Shown here: positions 34,282-42,730 of the stretch, piece after piece
How the letters are laid out: each line of letters starts with the position of its first letter
Numbering within the stretch: position 1 is the stretch's first letter
Assembly (NCBI GenBank): GCA_905216215.1
Contig: CAJMSZ010000016.1
Span: forward strand, 1-47,373
DNA: 47,373 nucleotides
Reading direction: 5' to 3'
From: an uncultured bacterium
Lineage (GTDB): Bacteria > Bacillota > Clostridia > Lachnospirales > Lachnospiraceae
Notes under the pieces: generated by a model
Seen by the model: only the letters and a program-made list of their open reading frames with translations
Databases searched by the model: none
What the model was told of the DNA's origin: nothing
Translations under genes and position numbers: made by a program

Positions 34282-35120
34282 TACTCATCCCTCCGAATCA
34301 TCATCGTAATCACTTCATCAATACTTCCTTTTTCTATAACAATCCCTGGATATCTTTCCATATAATATTGCTTTTCCTTCGTCAATAGACAGTATCCATA
34401 TGCTTCTTTCCTGCATTTCAGTATTCCTGTGCGATCCATTTTTTCATACTGTTCATCTGTTACTTTTAAAATTCCATAAGTATCCAGAAGGACATCTGTC
34501 TCTTCATGCAAAATAATCTTTCCTCTATCAATCATATAGATTTCATCACAGAATCCTTCTAAGTCACTGGAAATATGTGAGCTAATCAAAACAGCCCGGT
34601 CTTCTGTTTCCATATATTCCCGCAGAATATCAAGGATTTCTGTTCGTGCGATTACGTCCATACCAGCGGTAGGCTCATCTAAGATAAGAAGTTTTGCCTC
34701 ATGTGATATTGCAAGCAGCAAATGCAATTTTCGCTTCATACCGGTTGAAAATTCCTTCAATTGCTTATCCATCGGGATCTGAAAACGCTGGCATTTTTGA
34801 AGAAATTTTTCCTTTTCAAATGTTGGATACATCTTTTCAAAAACAGCGACAATATCCATTCCATTGAGGTAGTCACTCATTCCGGAATCTGCAAGCACTA
34901 CACCAATTTGTGCTTTCACTTCCGGTGAACTTTCATTTTTTCCCAAAATATGGATTTCGCCACCGTCAATATGAATCAGTCCCAAGGCTGCTTTAAATGC
35001 GGTACTTTTTCCTGCTCCGTTGGCTCCAATCAGTCCTATCACTTTTCCGGCTTCTACCTTCATGGAACAGTCCAGTTCAAAATCTTTGTATTTCTTTTTT
35101 ACATTTTTCAATTCTAGCAT
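34281..35120 (-). CDS. ABC transporter ATP-binding protein
   Basis: ATPase of 279 residues with Walker A GANGAGKST, signature FSTGMKRK (a variant of LSGGQ common in this group), Walker B LLILDEPTAGMD and switch region ISSHIS. A C-terminal extension of about 70 residues follows the core. Its start overlaps the regulator gene by 7 bases. It powers the ABC-2 permease encoded next. Confidence 0.94.
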   Translation of the reverse strand: MLELKNVKKKYKDFELDCSMKVEAGKVIGLIGANGAGKSTAFKAALGLIHIDGGEIHILGKNESSPEVKAQIGVVLADSGMSDYLNGMDIVAVFEKMYPTFEKEKFLQKCQRFQIPMDKQLKEFSTGMKRKLHLLLAISHEAKLLILDEPTAGMDVIARTEILDILREYMETEDRAVLISSHISSDLEGFCDEIYMIDRGKIILHEETDVLLDTYGILKVTDEQYEKMDRTGILKCRKEAYGYCLLTKEKQYYMERYPGIVIEKGSIDEVITMMIRRDE

Positions 35121-35494
35121 GACCAGTCCTCCAAAATAATCTGAAACAATTCCTTCAAATCCGCTTCACTCATTCCACAACTTTTTCCTTTACGGATTGC
35201 CTGTTCCAGTTCTGTCTCTACTTCCTTCTTCTTTTCCTCCAGCATCAAATCCTGGCTGGCACAGGTAACATAGCTTCCTTTCCCATGAACGGTTACGATA
35301 AACCCTTCTTCTTCCAGTGCATCATATGCTTTCTTTACCGTCAATGCACTGACTTTTATCTCCTTGGCAAGTCCACGGACTGATGGAAGCATTTCATTTT
35401 CCTTTAGCTGTCCATTCATAATCTGACTCTTTATCTGAGAAAGAATCTGCTCGTAAATCGGCTGCATGGATGAATTATTTAAAATTAATTTCAT
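35114..35494 (-). CDS. GntR family transcriptional regulator (YtrA subfamily)
   Basis: DNA-binding regulator of 126 residues with an N-terminal GntR winged helix (PIYEQILSQIKSQIMNG, then LPSVRGLAKEI and ALTVKKAYDALEEEGFI). The C-terminal tail is short, as in YtrA. It heads the ABC exporter operon. The ATG at 35494 has AAGGAG upstream; 35512 is less likely. It probably represses its own operon by binding the 49-base dyad at 35511-35559, which overlaps the promoter. The inducing signal is unknown; YtrA homologues often respond to cell-envelope antibiotics. Confidence 0.93.
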   Translation of the reverse strand: MKLILNNSSMQPIYEQILSQIKSQIMNGQLKENEMLPSVRGLAKEIKVSALTVKKAYDALEEEGFIVTVHGKGSYVTCASQDLMLEEKKKEVETELEQAIRKGKSCGMSEADLKELFQIILEDWSC

Positions 35495-35510
35495 TATTAC
35501 CACTCCTTGC

Positions 35511-35559
35511 AAACAGTATATAACAGTACATAACTGTTGTCAACTGTTATATACTGTTT
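35511..35559. promoter_or_regulatory. Operator dyad of the GntR-ABC operon
   Basis: Perfect 17-base arms (35511-35527 and 35543-35559, core AACAGTATATAACAGT) flank a 15-base centre that contains further AACAGT/ACTGTT half-sites. The dyad covers both promoter boxes, which is the layout expected for an autorepressor. Confidence 0.85.
35515..35543 (-). promoter_or_regulatory. Promoter of the GntR-ABC operon
   Basis: On the minus strand TTGACA (35538-35543) and TATACT (35515-35520) are spaced by 17 bases, embedded in the operator dyad. It lies about 20 bases before the regulator ATG. Confidence 0.85.
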
Positions 35560-35575
35560 ATTTTAAAAGCAACTA

Positions 35576-35648
35576 TGAGAAACACGCTTCGCGAGTTTCT
35601 CAAGTTATCGCGGCAGTCGCCAAGGTCTCGTGCAAGCACGGACTTTGG
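35576..35648. repeat. Structured non-coding block with two hairpins
   Basis: TGAGAAAC (35576-35583) pairs with GTTTCTCA (35595-35602). A second stem pairs 35620-35633 with 35636-35648 (about 13 bp, one bulge and one G-U). The block is richer in GC than its AT-rich surroundings and lies in the gene-free stretch 35561-35803. It resembles a mobile extragenic repeat, but copies elsewhere cannot be checked here. Confidence 0.5.
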
Positions 35649-35677
35649 CTCGTTGCTCGCGTAAATAAAAAAATACC

Positions 35678-35701
35678 ACACAACCATATGACTGATTGTG
35701 T
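35678..35701 (-). terminator. Possible terminator of the flavodoxin operon
   Basis: ACACAA (35678-35683) pairs with TTGTGT (35696-35701). On the minus strand a run of seven Ts follows within a few bases. The stem is short, so this is a moderate call. Confidence 0.5.
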
Positions 35702-35710
35702 AGCATTTTT

Positions 35711-35743
35711 CTTATATCTTATATCTTATATCTTATATCTTAT
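35711..35743. repeat. Short tandem repeat, CTTATAT x 4.7
   Basis: The 7-base unit CTTATAT is repeated nearly five times in the gap between the flavodoxin and GntR operons. Such a tract may vary in copy number by slippage. No gene overlaps it. Confidence 0.9.
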
Positions 35744-35756
35744 GGTACTTGCGGAT

Positions 35757-35772
35757 GGTTCCATGGTTCCAT
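35757..35772. repeat. Direct repeat, GGTTCCAT x 2
   Basis: Two adjacent copies of GGTTCCAT lie 13 bases after the CTTATAT tract and about 30 bases from the flavodoxin stop codon. Significance is unknown. Confidence 0.8.
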
Positions 35773-35803
35773 GCTTCGCACTCCTGCTTACTTTCGCGAA
35801 TTC

Positions 35804-36304
35804 TTATACCCATCCTTCTATTATTTCTTTTGCATTATCCACATCGCTTCCCTTGATTGCCAGACCCGATGCCACATTTGCTCCTTTTGCTGTCTGGGCA
35901 ATGTGTTTCTCTGTCTTTCCGAGTCCGCTTCCTTCGTGTGTACAGAATGGATGAATCGTCTTTCCTGTAAAATCATATGCTTCCAGAAATGTATACACTG
36001 CCATCGGCATAGTTCCACAATAATTGGGATAGCCCAGATAAATTTCATCATAATCATTCAGATTCTCCGGCATAACAGCAAGTTCCGGTCTTGCATTTTC
36101 CTTAAAATCCTTTGCTGCTTCTGCGGCACATTCTTTGTAATCATCTGAATATGCTACTTTCTGCTCAATTTTGAATAATTCTGCTCCTGTCGCTTCTGCA
36201 ATCATTTTTGCTGCTTTCTCTGTATTTCCAACCTCAATCTTGCGATACTGACCACCAAAATAATTTTCTCCTGCTCTCGAATAAAACGCTACTAATTTTG
36301 CCAT
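35804..36304 (-). CDS. Flavodoxin family protein
   Basis: FMN-binding redox protein of 166 residues. The N-terminus MAKLVAFYSRAGENY carries the phosphate-binding loop in a variant form, and GYPNYCGTMPMAVYTFLE and FCTHEGSGLG match the flavodoxin_4 group that binds the flavin ring. It probably carries electrons or acts as a small flavin oxidoreductase in the cytosol. The ATG at 36304 has GGGGGAAAG upstream. It overlaps the stop of the ferredoxin-fused aldo/keto reductase by 13 bases, so the two are translationally coupled and may form an electron-transfer pair (inference). Confidence 0.92.
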   Translation of the reverse strand: MAKLVAFYSRAGENYFGGQYRKIEVGNTEKAAKMIAEATGAELFKIEQKVAYSDDYKECAAEAAKDFKENARPELAVMPENLNDYDEIYLGYPNYCGTMPMAVYTFLEAYDFTGKTIHPFCTHEGSGLGKTEKHIAQTAKGANVASGLAIKGSDVDNAKEIIEGWV

Positions 36305-37410
36305 ATGTCTTTCCCCCATTCTTCTTTTTCAAATACATCTGCTACTTTTGTTAAAAGCTCCCGGATTGGAAGGTGCTGCGGACAGGCCTGTTCACATTTC
36401 CCGCATTTGATACAGGAAGAGGCCTTTCCTCCATCTTTGGTATCATTCTGGTAATGCTGCTCCGTCTTCCATTGATATATCATTTTATCATTATAATATC
36501 CAAACAGCGTCGGAATACTGATTTTCATTGGGCATCCATCCACACAGTACTTACATTCCGTACAAGGAATACTGTCCTGCTTCTTCAGTATTTCTCGGAC
36601 CTCCTCTACTGCCTTGTATTCTTCTTCCGAGAAGGGATGGAACTCCTTCATATAACTGAGATTATCCTCCATCTGCTTTGTATCACTCATTCCGCTTAAC
36701 ACCATGAAGATTCCCGGGAAAGAGAAACAATAACGGATGGCATAACTTGCGTAGCTTCCTCCACCTTGTCTGTCAAACACTGCTTTTGCTTCTTCCGGCA
36801 AATTAATCAGCCTTCCACCCTTCACAGGCTCCATAACTATAATCGGTTTTCCATATTTTCTACACACCTCATAGCATGCCTTACTCTGTACAACCGGGTT
36901 ATCGTAATCGGCATAGTTAAACTGAAGCTGTACCACTTCAATGGATGGTTGCTCCTGCAATATCTTCTCCAGCACCTCAGCACTGTCATGGAAAGACATG
37001 GCAATATGCCGGATCTTCCCTTCCGCTTTCAGTTCCTGTGCAATTTCAAATGCCCTGCACTTCACATATTTCTGATAACTGTTTGCCTGAATGGCATGCA
37101 TGAGATAATAGTCAAAATAGCTTACTCCGCAGGACTCTAACTGACTTTCAAAGAATGGACGGATATCTTCTTCTTTTTCAAAACAGCTTCTGGAAAGCTT
37201 GTCCGCAAGTTGATAAGATTCCCGTGGATATCTGGAGGTAAGACATTCTCTTAACGCAGTTTCACTCTTTCCTTTCAGATAGACCCGCGCGGTGTCAAAA
37301 TAAGTAAATCCTTCCTCCATGAACCGGTCGACCATCTTTGTAAACTGTTCTTTATCTACTTCTTCCCCAGTCATAGGGAGACGCATACAGCCAAATCCAA
37401 ATCCTTTCAT
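36292..37410 (-). CDS. Aldo/keto reductase with C-terminal 4Fe-4S ferredoxin domain
   Basis: Cytosolic oxidoreductase of 372 residues. The N-terminal TIM-barrel aldo/keto reductase part shows FDTARVYLKGKSE (catalytic Asp and Tyr), Lys in QLADKL and His in YYLMHAI. The C-terminal part has two cysteine clusters, CTECKYCVDGCP and CIKCGKCEQACP, which should bind two [4Fe-4S] clusters. The ATG at 37410 follows GGAGG; a longer frame to 37458 is not supported. The fusion is common in anaerobes and its substrate is usually unknown. The flavodoxin encoded immediately downstream is a possible electron partner. Confidence 0.94.
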   Translation of the reverse strand: MKGFGFGCMRLPMTGEEVDKEQFTKMVDRFMEEGFTYFDTARVYLKGKSETALRECLTSRYPRESYQLADKLSRSCFEKEEDIRPFFESQLESCGVSYFDYYLMHAIQANSYQKYVKCRAFEIAQELKAEGKIRHIAMSFHDSAEVLEKILQEQPSIEVVQLQFNYADYDNPVVQSKACYEVCRKYGKPIIVMEPVKGGRLINLPEEAKAVFDRQGGGSYASYAIRYCFSFPGIFMVLSGMSDTKQMEDNLSYMKEFHPFSEEEYKAVEEVREILKKQDSIPCTECKYCVDGCPMKISIPTLFGYYNDKMIYQWKTEQHYQNDTKDGGKASSCIKCGKCEQACPQHLPIRELLTKVADVFEKEEWGKDIWQN

Positions 37411-37577
37411 TTCCGTTCCTCCTTCTGTTGCTTCTCTTAATATAACGCATTTTTCCACAAAAAGAAATCTTTTCCAGCCTTTTACTTTTTTTTCTATCTA
37501 TAAAGTGCTATATTATGTATACCTATGGTTTTTCATTTTTACAAACTTATGTTGTTATGGGAGGATATGGGAATAAC

Positions 37578-38966
37578 ATGTTTCAAAAGAAAAGCACGCC
37601 CAGACAGGGGCTTAATGTCATCATTATCGGCTGTGGAAAGGTTGGTGCCACGCTGGTAGAACAGCTCAGCCGCGAGGGACATGACATTACCATCATTGAC
37701 CAGAACCGGGACCTTGTACAGGAATTGTCCGGCTTATACGATATTATGGGAATTGTAGGAAACGGGGCCAGCTATAGTGTTCAGATGGAAGCTGGCATTA
37801 CCTCTGCAGACCTTCTGATTGCCGTGACGGCATCAGACGAATTAAATCTTCTTTGCTGTACCATTGCCAAACAGGTCGGTGATTGTGCAACCATTGCCAG
37901 AGTCCGTACTCCTGATTACAGTAAGGAGGCAAATTATCTGCGCGAAAGGCTAGGTCTTGCCCTCATCATTAACCCTGAACTAATGGCCGCCAGAGAGACT
38001 GCAACCATCCTTTCTCTGCCAACTGCCCTGGAAATCAATGCATTTGCACACGGTCAGGCAGAGATGATCAAATTCAAAGTACCAAAGGACAATTACATTG
38101 ACGGTATGACTGTGGCCGAACTGGGGCAAAGCCACACTACCAACATTCATATTTGTGCAATTGAACGTAACAATACTGTATATATTCCATCTGGAAATTT
38201 CCAGATTGCTGCCGGGGATATGATTTCCTTTATCACATCCCGTAAGGTTGCGAAAGCATTTTTCAAAGATATCGGATACAAAAACACTCAGGTGAAGAGT
38301 GCCATGATTATCGGAGGCGGTACTGCCGCCTACTATCTGGCTCAGCAGCTCATCTCCATCGGAGTATCCGTTAAAATCATTGAACAGGATAGGAAACGAT
38401 GCGAATCACTCAGCATTCTGCTTCCGAAAGCCATCATCATCAACGGTGACGGAACAGACCAGTCTCTTCTGGAAGAAGAAGGCATCCGCCAGACAGAGGC
38501 CTTCATTCCTCTTACCGGAATCGACGAGGAAAATGTTATGCTGACCCTTTATGCAAGACAGGTTTCCTCCGCCAAGGTCATCACAAAGATCAACCGAATC
38601 ACATTCAAGAATGTGTTAAATACTTTGGATCTGGGAAGTGTGGTTTATCCAAAATATATGGCTGCCGAAGCGATTATTGCCTATGTGCGTGCCAAGAACG
38701 CCTCCCAGCACAGCGAGGTTGAAACCCTTTACCATATGTTTGATTCGAAAGCAGAGGCGGTGGAGTTTATCGTAAAAGAGCATTCTGAAATTACAGATAT
38801 CCCACTGAAAGATTTGCAGTTAAAGGATAATTTACTTGTTTCTCTTATCTGCCGTAACGGAACGATTATTTTCCCCAGTGGTGCGGACTGCATTAAAGTC
38901 GGAGATACCGTTATGATTGTCACAACCCACTCCGGTTTCAGCAGCATTCAGGATATTTTGAAATAG
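37578..38966 (+). CDS. trkA: Trk K+ transport regulatory NAD-binding protein TrkA
   Basis: Peripheral membrane regulator of 462 residues that gates the TrkH K+ channel in response to NAD(H) or nucleotides. It has two tandem RCK units: the first begins VIIIGCGKVGATLVEQLS with acidic IIDQNRD, the second AMIIGGGTAAYYLAQQL with IIEQDRK. Each is followed by a TrkA_C domain. Two RCK units in one chain is the classical TrkA form. The ATG at 37578 fits the protein start, but the ribosome site GGAGG is 13 bases away. In-frame ATGs at 37557 and 37515 are alternatives. It is followed by trkH after 13 bases. Confidence 0.95.
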   Translation: MFQKKSTPRQGLNVIIIGCGKVGATLVEQLSREGHDITIIDQNRDLVQELSGLYDIMGIVGNGASYSVQMEAGITSADLLIAVTASDELNLLCCTIAKQVGDCATIARVRTPDYSKEANYLRERLGLALIINPELMAARETATILSLPTALEINAFAHGQAEMIKFKVPKDNYIDGMTVAELGQSHTTNIHICAIERNNTVYIPSGNFQIAAGDMISFITSRKVAKAFFKDIGYKNTQVKSAMIIGGGTAAYYLAQQLISIGVSVKIIEQDRKRCESLSILLPKAIIINGDGTDQSLLEEEGIRQTEAFIPLTGIDEENVMLTLYARQVSSAKVITKINRITFKNVLNTLDLGSVVYPKYMAAEAIIAYVRAKNASQHSEVETLYHMFDSKAEAVEFIVKEHSEITDIPLKDLQLKDNLLVSLICRNGTIIFPSGADCIKVGDTVMIVTTHSGFSSIQDILK

Positions 38967-38979
38967 GGGAGGACAGGTT

Positions 38980-40437
38980 ATGAATTTATCCATTATTCGA
39001 TACATACTCGGACATGTCCTCCGAATAGAGGCACTGTTAATGTTGCTCCCCTGCCTGGTTGCCGTTATCTATCAGGAATCACAGGGAATGGTTTATTTCG
39101 GAATGGTGCTTGTGACCTTCTTTGTCGGATTCCTGCTTTCCATGCGCAAACCGAAAAACTCTGTGTTCTTCCTCAAGGAAGGCTGTGTTGCAACTTCACT
39201 CAGTTGGATTACCATGAGTTTTTTCGGATGTATGCCATTTGTACTGACCGGAGAAATCCCATCATTTACAGATGCCATGTTTGAGACCATTTCCGGTTTC
39301 ACCACTACCGGAGCCAGCATCTTAAGTAATGTAGAGGCACTTTCTCACTGTTCCTTATTCTGGAGGAGCTTCACACACTGGATTGGCGGTATGGGTGTTC
39401 TGGTTTTCCTGCTTGCAATCTTGCCACTTAGCGGTGGTTCCCACATGAACCTGATGAAAGCCGAAAGCCCAGGTCCTTCTGTAGGAAAATTAGTTCCGAA
39501 AGTACGGTCAACTGCCATTATTCTGTATTCTATTTACTTCGCACTAACTGTCATTGAGATTTTATTCTTACTGGCAGGAAAAATGCCTGTATTCGATGCA
39601 TTTGCTACTGCTTTCGGAAGTGCCGGAACCGGTGGATTTGGTATTAAAAACGACAGTATGGCAAGTTATTCTGCTTACCTGCAATGGGTAACAACTATTT
39701 TCATGTTATTATTCGGAGTGAATTTTAACTTTTATTATTACATCGTTTTCCGCCAGATAAGAAAAGCGTTTAAGATGGAAGAGGTAAAGTATTACTTTCT
39801 GATTGTACTTGCCTCAATCAGTGTGATTTTCTTTAACATTCTGCATATGTTCCAAAATGTAACAGATGCCCTATGCCACGCTGCATTTCAGGTGGCCTCT
39901 ATTATTACGACTACCGGTTTCTCTACTGTGGATTTTAACAGTTGGCCCGAAACCAGCAGGACAATTTTAATTTTATTAATGTTTATCGGTGCATGTGCAG
40001 GAAGTACCGGTGGCGGAATCAAAGTTTCCCGTATCATCATCCTGGTAAAAGCTTCTCTTCGTGAGATAAATTCTTATCTTCACCCAAAGAGCATTAAGAA
40101 AATCACAATGGAAGCAAAGCCACTTGACAACGAGATCATCCATACGACCAGTATTTATTTTGCAACCTTTATGTTCCTGTTCACAGTGTCTGTCATGGCT
40201 CTTTCCTTTAACGGAATGGACTTTATTACAAACTTTACCGCAGTAGCTGCGACGATTAATAATATTGGACCGGGACTGGAGCTGGTAGGACCGACCCAGA
40301 ACTTTGGGATCTTTTCGTTATTTTCCAAATGGGTTCTTATCTTCGATATGCTTGCGGGCAGGCTGGAATTGTATCCGCTTTTGATTCTGTTTCACCCGGC
40401 TATCTGGAGGGATTCTATCAAGAAATATAAGAAATAA
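38980..40437 (+). CDS. trkH: Trk K+ uptake membrane protein TrkH
   Basis: K+-translocating membrane subunit of 485 residues, with four channel-like repeats. The filter regions are visible: ISGFTTTGAS, FGSAGTGGFG, ITTTGFSTV and NNIGPGLELV, each with the conserved glycine. It forms a complex with TrkA, encoded 13 bases upstream. GGGGAGGA precedes the ATG. It ends opposite a minus-strand KtrA-like gene, with a shared terminator between. Confidence 0.96.
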   Translation: MNLSIIRYILGHVLRIEALLMLLPCLVAVIYQESQGMVYFGMVLVTFFVGFLLSMRKPKNSVFFLKEGCVATSLSWITMSFFGCMPFVLTGEIPSFTDAMFETISGFTTTGASILSNVEALSHCSLFWRSFTHWIGGMGVLVFLLAILPLSGGSHMNLMKAESPGPSVGKLVPKVRSTAIILYSIYFALTVIEILFLLAGKMPVFDAFATAFGSAGTGGFGIKNDSMASYSAYLQWVTTIFMLLFGVNFNFYYYIVFRQIRKAFKMEEVKYYFLIVLASISVIFFNILHMFQNVTDALCHAAFQVASIITTTGFSTVDFNSWPETSRTILILLMFIGACAGSTGGGIKVSRIIILVKASLREINSYLHPKSIKKITMEAKPLDNEIIHTTSIYFATFMFLFTVSVMALSFNGMDFITNFTAVAATINNIGPGLELVGPTQNFGIFSLFSKWVLIFDMLAGRLELYPLLILFHPAIWRDSIKKYKK

Positions 40438-40491
40438 ATGCACTACTTTTCATGCAACGAGGATTGCATCGAAAGATTACACGATATCAAA

Positions 40492-40513
40492 AAGGGCAGC
40501 CACGGCTGCCCTT
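40492..40513. terminator. Terminator between the two K+ uptake operons
   Basis: AAGGGCAGC and GCTGCCCTT form a 9-bp stem with a CACG loop. On the minus strand TTTTT follows, so it mainly terminates the minus-strand KtrA-like gene. It can also stop trkH transcripts. Confidence 0.85.
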
Positions 40514-40524
40514 AAATATTGCTC

Positions 40525-41175
40525 TTAAATACTTCCCAGAAGTCTGTCGATATCCTTCTTTAAACCAACCACCATCAAATGATCCTCTTCCTTCATCACA
40601 TAATTAACCTGAGGAAGAATATCAAAATCCTCTCCGTTACGGATACCAAATATACTTACGTGATATTTTGCACGGACATTTGCCTCACCAATGGTATGTC
40701 CAATCCATGATTTCTTCGGCTGAATCTCGTAAATCGAATAATCTGAATGTAATTCAAAATAATCAAACACATGGTTTGCACTGTATTTGACAGCAACTCG
40801 TTCCGCAATGTCTTTATCCGGATAGATGACCTCATCTGCACCGTTTCTCAACAGGAATTTTGCGTGAATATCTCGACTTGCCTTACTCACAACCCGTTTA
40901 GCTCCCAGATCTTTCAAGAGACTTGTAACCTCCAAACTGCTCTGAAAATTAGATCCAATACATACAAAGCACGTATCAAAATTTCCTACTCCAAGACTCC
41001 GCAGTACTTCCTCATTCGTACAATCTCCAATCTTTACCGTAGTTGCACAGTTCAGAAGTGGCTGTGTAGCCGACTCTTCTTTATCAATTACCATTACTTC
41101 GCTGTCCATACGAATCAAGTCTCTGCAAAGATGCTGTCCAAACCTTCCAAGTCCGATTACTAAAAAAGATTTCAT
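40525..41175 (-). CDS. ktrA: K+ uptake regulatory protein, TrkA/KtrA family
   Basis: Cytosolic RCK regulator of 216 residues with one TrkA_N unit (LVIGLGRFGQHLC, then MVIDKEE) and one TrkA_C domain. The single RCK unit and the length match KtrA/KtrC. It should form an octameric ring that gates the KtrB-like channel encoded upstream; KtrA_C domains often bind c-di-AMP. The ATG at 41175 has AGGAG upstream. It is 29 bases downstream of the channel gene. Confidence 0.93.
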   Translation of the reverse strand: MKSFLVIGLGRFGQHLCRDLIRMDSEVMVIDKEESATQPLLNCATTVKIGDCTNEEVLRSLGVGNFDTCFVCIGSNFQSSLEVTSLLKDLGAKRVVSKASRDIHAKFLLRNGADEVIYPDKDIAERVAVKYSANHVFDYFELHSDYSIYEIQPKKSWIGHTIGEANVRAKYHVSIFGIRNGEDFDILPQVNYVMKEEDHLMVVGLKKDIDRLLGSI

Positions 41176-41204
41176 GTCCTCTTCTCCTTTTCCTTTCTCC
41201 AATC

Positions 41205-42545
41205 CTATCCTATCATAACCTGTTCCACCGGCTGTTTCACTGCCGGTTCGTGTTTATTTCCTCTTAAGGAAAGTGCAAATGTCAAGCTTCCGATTCGTCC
41301 GCAATACATCAGGAAAATAAGTACTGCCTTCGAAACACTGCAAATGCTTCTCGTAATACCGGTTGTCATTCCTACCGTTCCAATGGCCGATGCCGTCTCA
41401 AACAATACATCCGTAAGCGCAAACGGTTGTAACACCAGCATAACAATCGTAGCTGTCAGCATCAGAAGCAGGTTCGTACACATAACCGTACACGCCTTAC
41501 GCACAACCTCTTCGTCCAGCCTGCGGTCTAAAATATTATAGCCCTTTTCCTGACGCATATTGGAGCGCACGCACACCAGCAAAACAATCAATGTAGTAGT
41601 CTTAATTCCACCTGCTGTGGAACCCGGACTACCCCCTACAAACATCAGCAGAATCGTAACAAACTTGCTTCCTTCCGTTAACGCCCCTGTATCCACAGTA
41701 TTGAACCCCGCAGTTCTCGCTGTTACAGACTGGAAGAAAGAAGCCCAGATACGCTCTGCAAAAGGCATATTTCTCAAAACATTACTCTGTTCCGTGAAAA
41801 AAAAGAAAAGTGCCCCGCCAATAATCAATGCCAACGTGGTCATCAGCACAAGCTTCGTATGCAAGGTATATCGATGAACCTTCAGCTTCTTGGTAGCAAT
41901 ATCATCCCACACGAAAAAGCCGATTCCTCCGATAACAATCAGTGACATAATCGTAAGATTCACCAGCCAGTCTCCCGCATAACCGCAGAGGGACTCGTAC
42001 GGCTCCATATATCCCATCAAATCAAACCCTGCGTTACAAAACGCAGATACGGAATGGAAGATTCCATACCAAATACCACGCGCCATTCCTACCTTGGGTA
42101 TAAAACGGTACATCAAAATCAATGCACCCACACTTTCAAAAAATACAGTTCCCTGAATAATCTTCTTGGCAAGCTTCACAATTCCGCCAATCTGCAGACT
42201 GTTAATACTTTCCTGAAGTACACCTCTGGTCTTTAACCCGATTCTCCTTCGCAGCAGAATTGCCATAAAAACACCAAGTGTCATAAAGCCCATACCACCG
42301 ACCTGAATCAAAATTAAAATAATAACCTGTCCAAACATAGACCAGTGTGACCATGTATCAACTACAACAAGACCCGTTACACAGCTGGCAGAAGTTGCCG
42401 TAAACAACGTATCCAGAAACGGAGTTACCTCATGACTCCGCGATGCCCAAGGAAGCATCAAAAGCAGACTTCCCGTCAATATAATCAGCATAAATCCAAC
42501 TACAATCATCTGCGTCTGTGTCAGCTTACTATGTATTCGTCTCAT
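41205..42545 (-). CDS. ktrB: K+ uptake membrane protein, TrkH/KtrB family
   Basis: Membrane subunit of 446 residues with four pore repeats: SASCVTGLVV, SAFCNAGFDL, TARTAGFNTV and ASAIGTVGMTTG. The length and motifs fit KtrB, a K+ channel that often depends on Na+. It is the first gene of its operon, with its own promoter at 42579-42607, and is followed by the KtrA-like gene. This is a second K+ system, convergent with TrkA-TrkH. Confidence 0.94.
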   Translation of the reverse strand: MRRIHSKLTQTQMIVVGFMLIILTGSLLLMLPWASRSHEVTPFLDTLFTATSASCVTGLVVVDTWSHWSMFGQVIILILIQVGGMGFMTLGVFMAILLRRRIGLKTRGVLQESINSLQIGGIVKLAKKIIQGTVFFESVGALILMYRFIPKVGMARGIWYGIFHSVSAFCNAGFDLMGYMEPYESLCGYAGDWLVNLTIMSLIVIGGIGFFVWDDIATKKLKVHRYTLHTKLVLMTTLALIIGGALFFFFTEQSNVLRNMPFAERIWASFFQSVTARTAGFNTVDTGALTEGSKFVTILLMFVGGSPGSTAGGIKTTTLIVLLVCVRSNMRQEKGYNILDRRLDEEVVRKACTVMCTNLLLMLTATIVMLVLQPFALTDVLFETASAIGTVGMTTGITRSICSVSKAVLIFLMYCGRIGSLTFALSLRGNKHEPAVKQPVEQVMIG

Positions 42546-42578
42546 CTCTTTCCTTCCCTTTCTTCAAACTCCTGATAT

Positions 42579-42607
42579 ATCATACGCTTCTTCCGTTCAT
42601 TCTGCAA
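42579..42607 (-). promoter_or_regulatory. Promoter of the KtrB-KtrA-like operon
   Basis: On the minus strand TTGCAG (42602-42607) and TATGAT (42579-42584) are spaced by 17 bases, about 35 bases before the ATG. Confidence 0.65.
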
Positions 42608-42651
42608 GGACAAAATAATTTTATAGATAATTTTATTCCTTTTTACACATC

Positions 42652-42680
42652 TTGACGAAAAAGGTTCCTTTTCTTATAAT
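42652..42680 (+). promoter_or_regulatory. Promoter of the pepT operon
   Basis: TTGACG (42652-42657) and a perfect TATAAT (42675-42680) are spaced by 17 bases. It is divergent from the KtrB-type promoter. Confidence 0.85.
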
Positions 42681-42730
42681 AAATATATTAAAAAGTTACA
42701 CAATAATTTACGCAGAAAGGCGAAATGATT

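Noticed and set aside
35711..35743. CRISPR-like repeat
   Set aside because: The unit is 7 bases without spacers, so it is a simple tandem tract. No CRISPR array was found in the window.
35466..36148. Plus-strand open frames of 162 and 150 residues across the GntR start and flavodoxin gene
   Set aside because: They overlap the operator, repeats and the flavodoxin gene, and encode repeated Tyr-Leu/Ile segments from the CTTATAT tract; no ribosome site.
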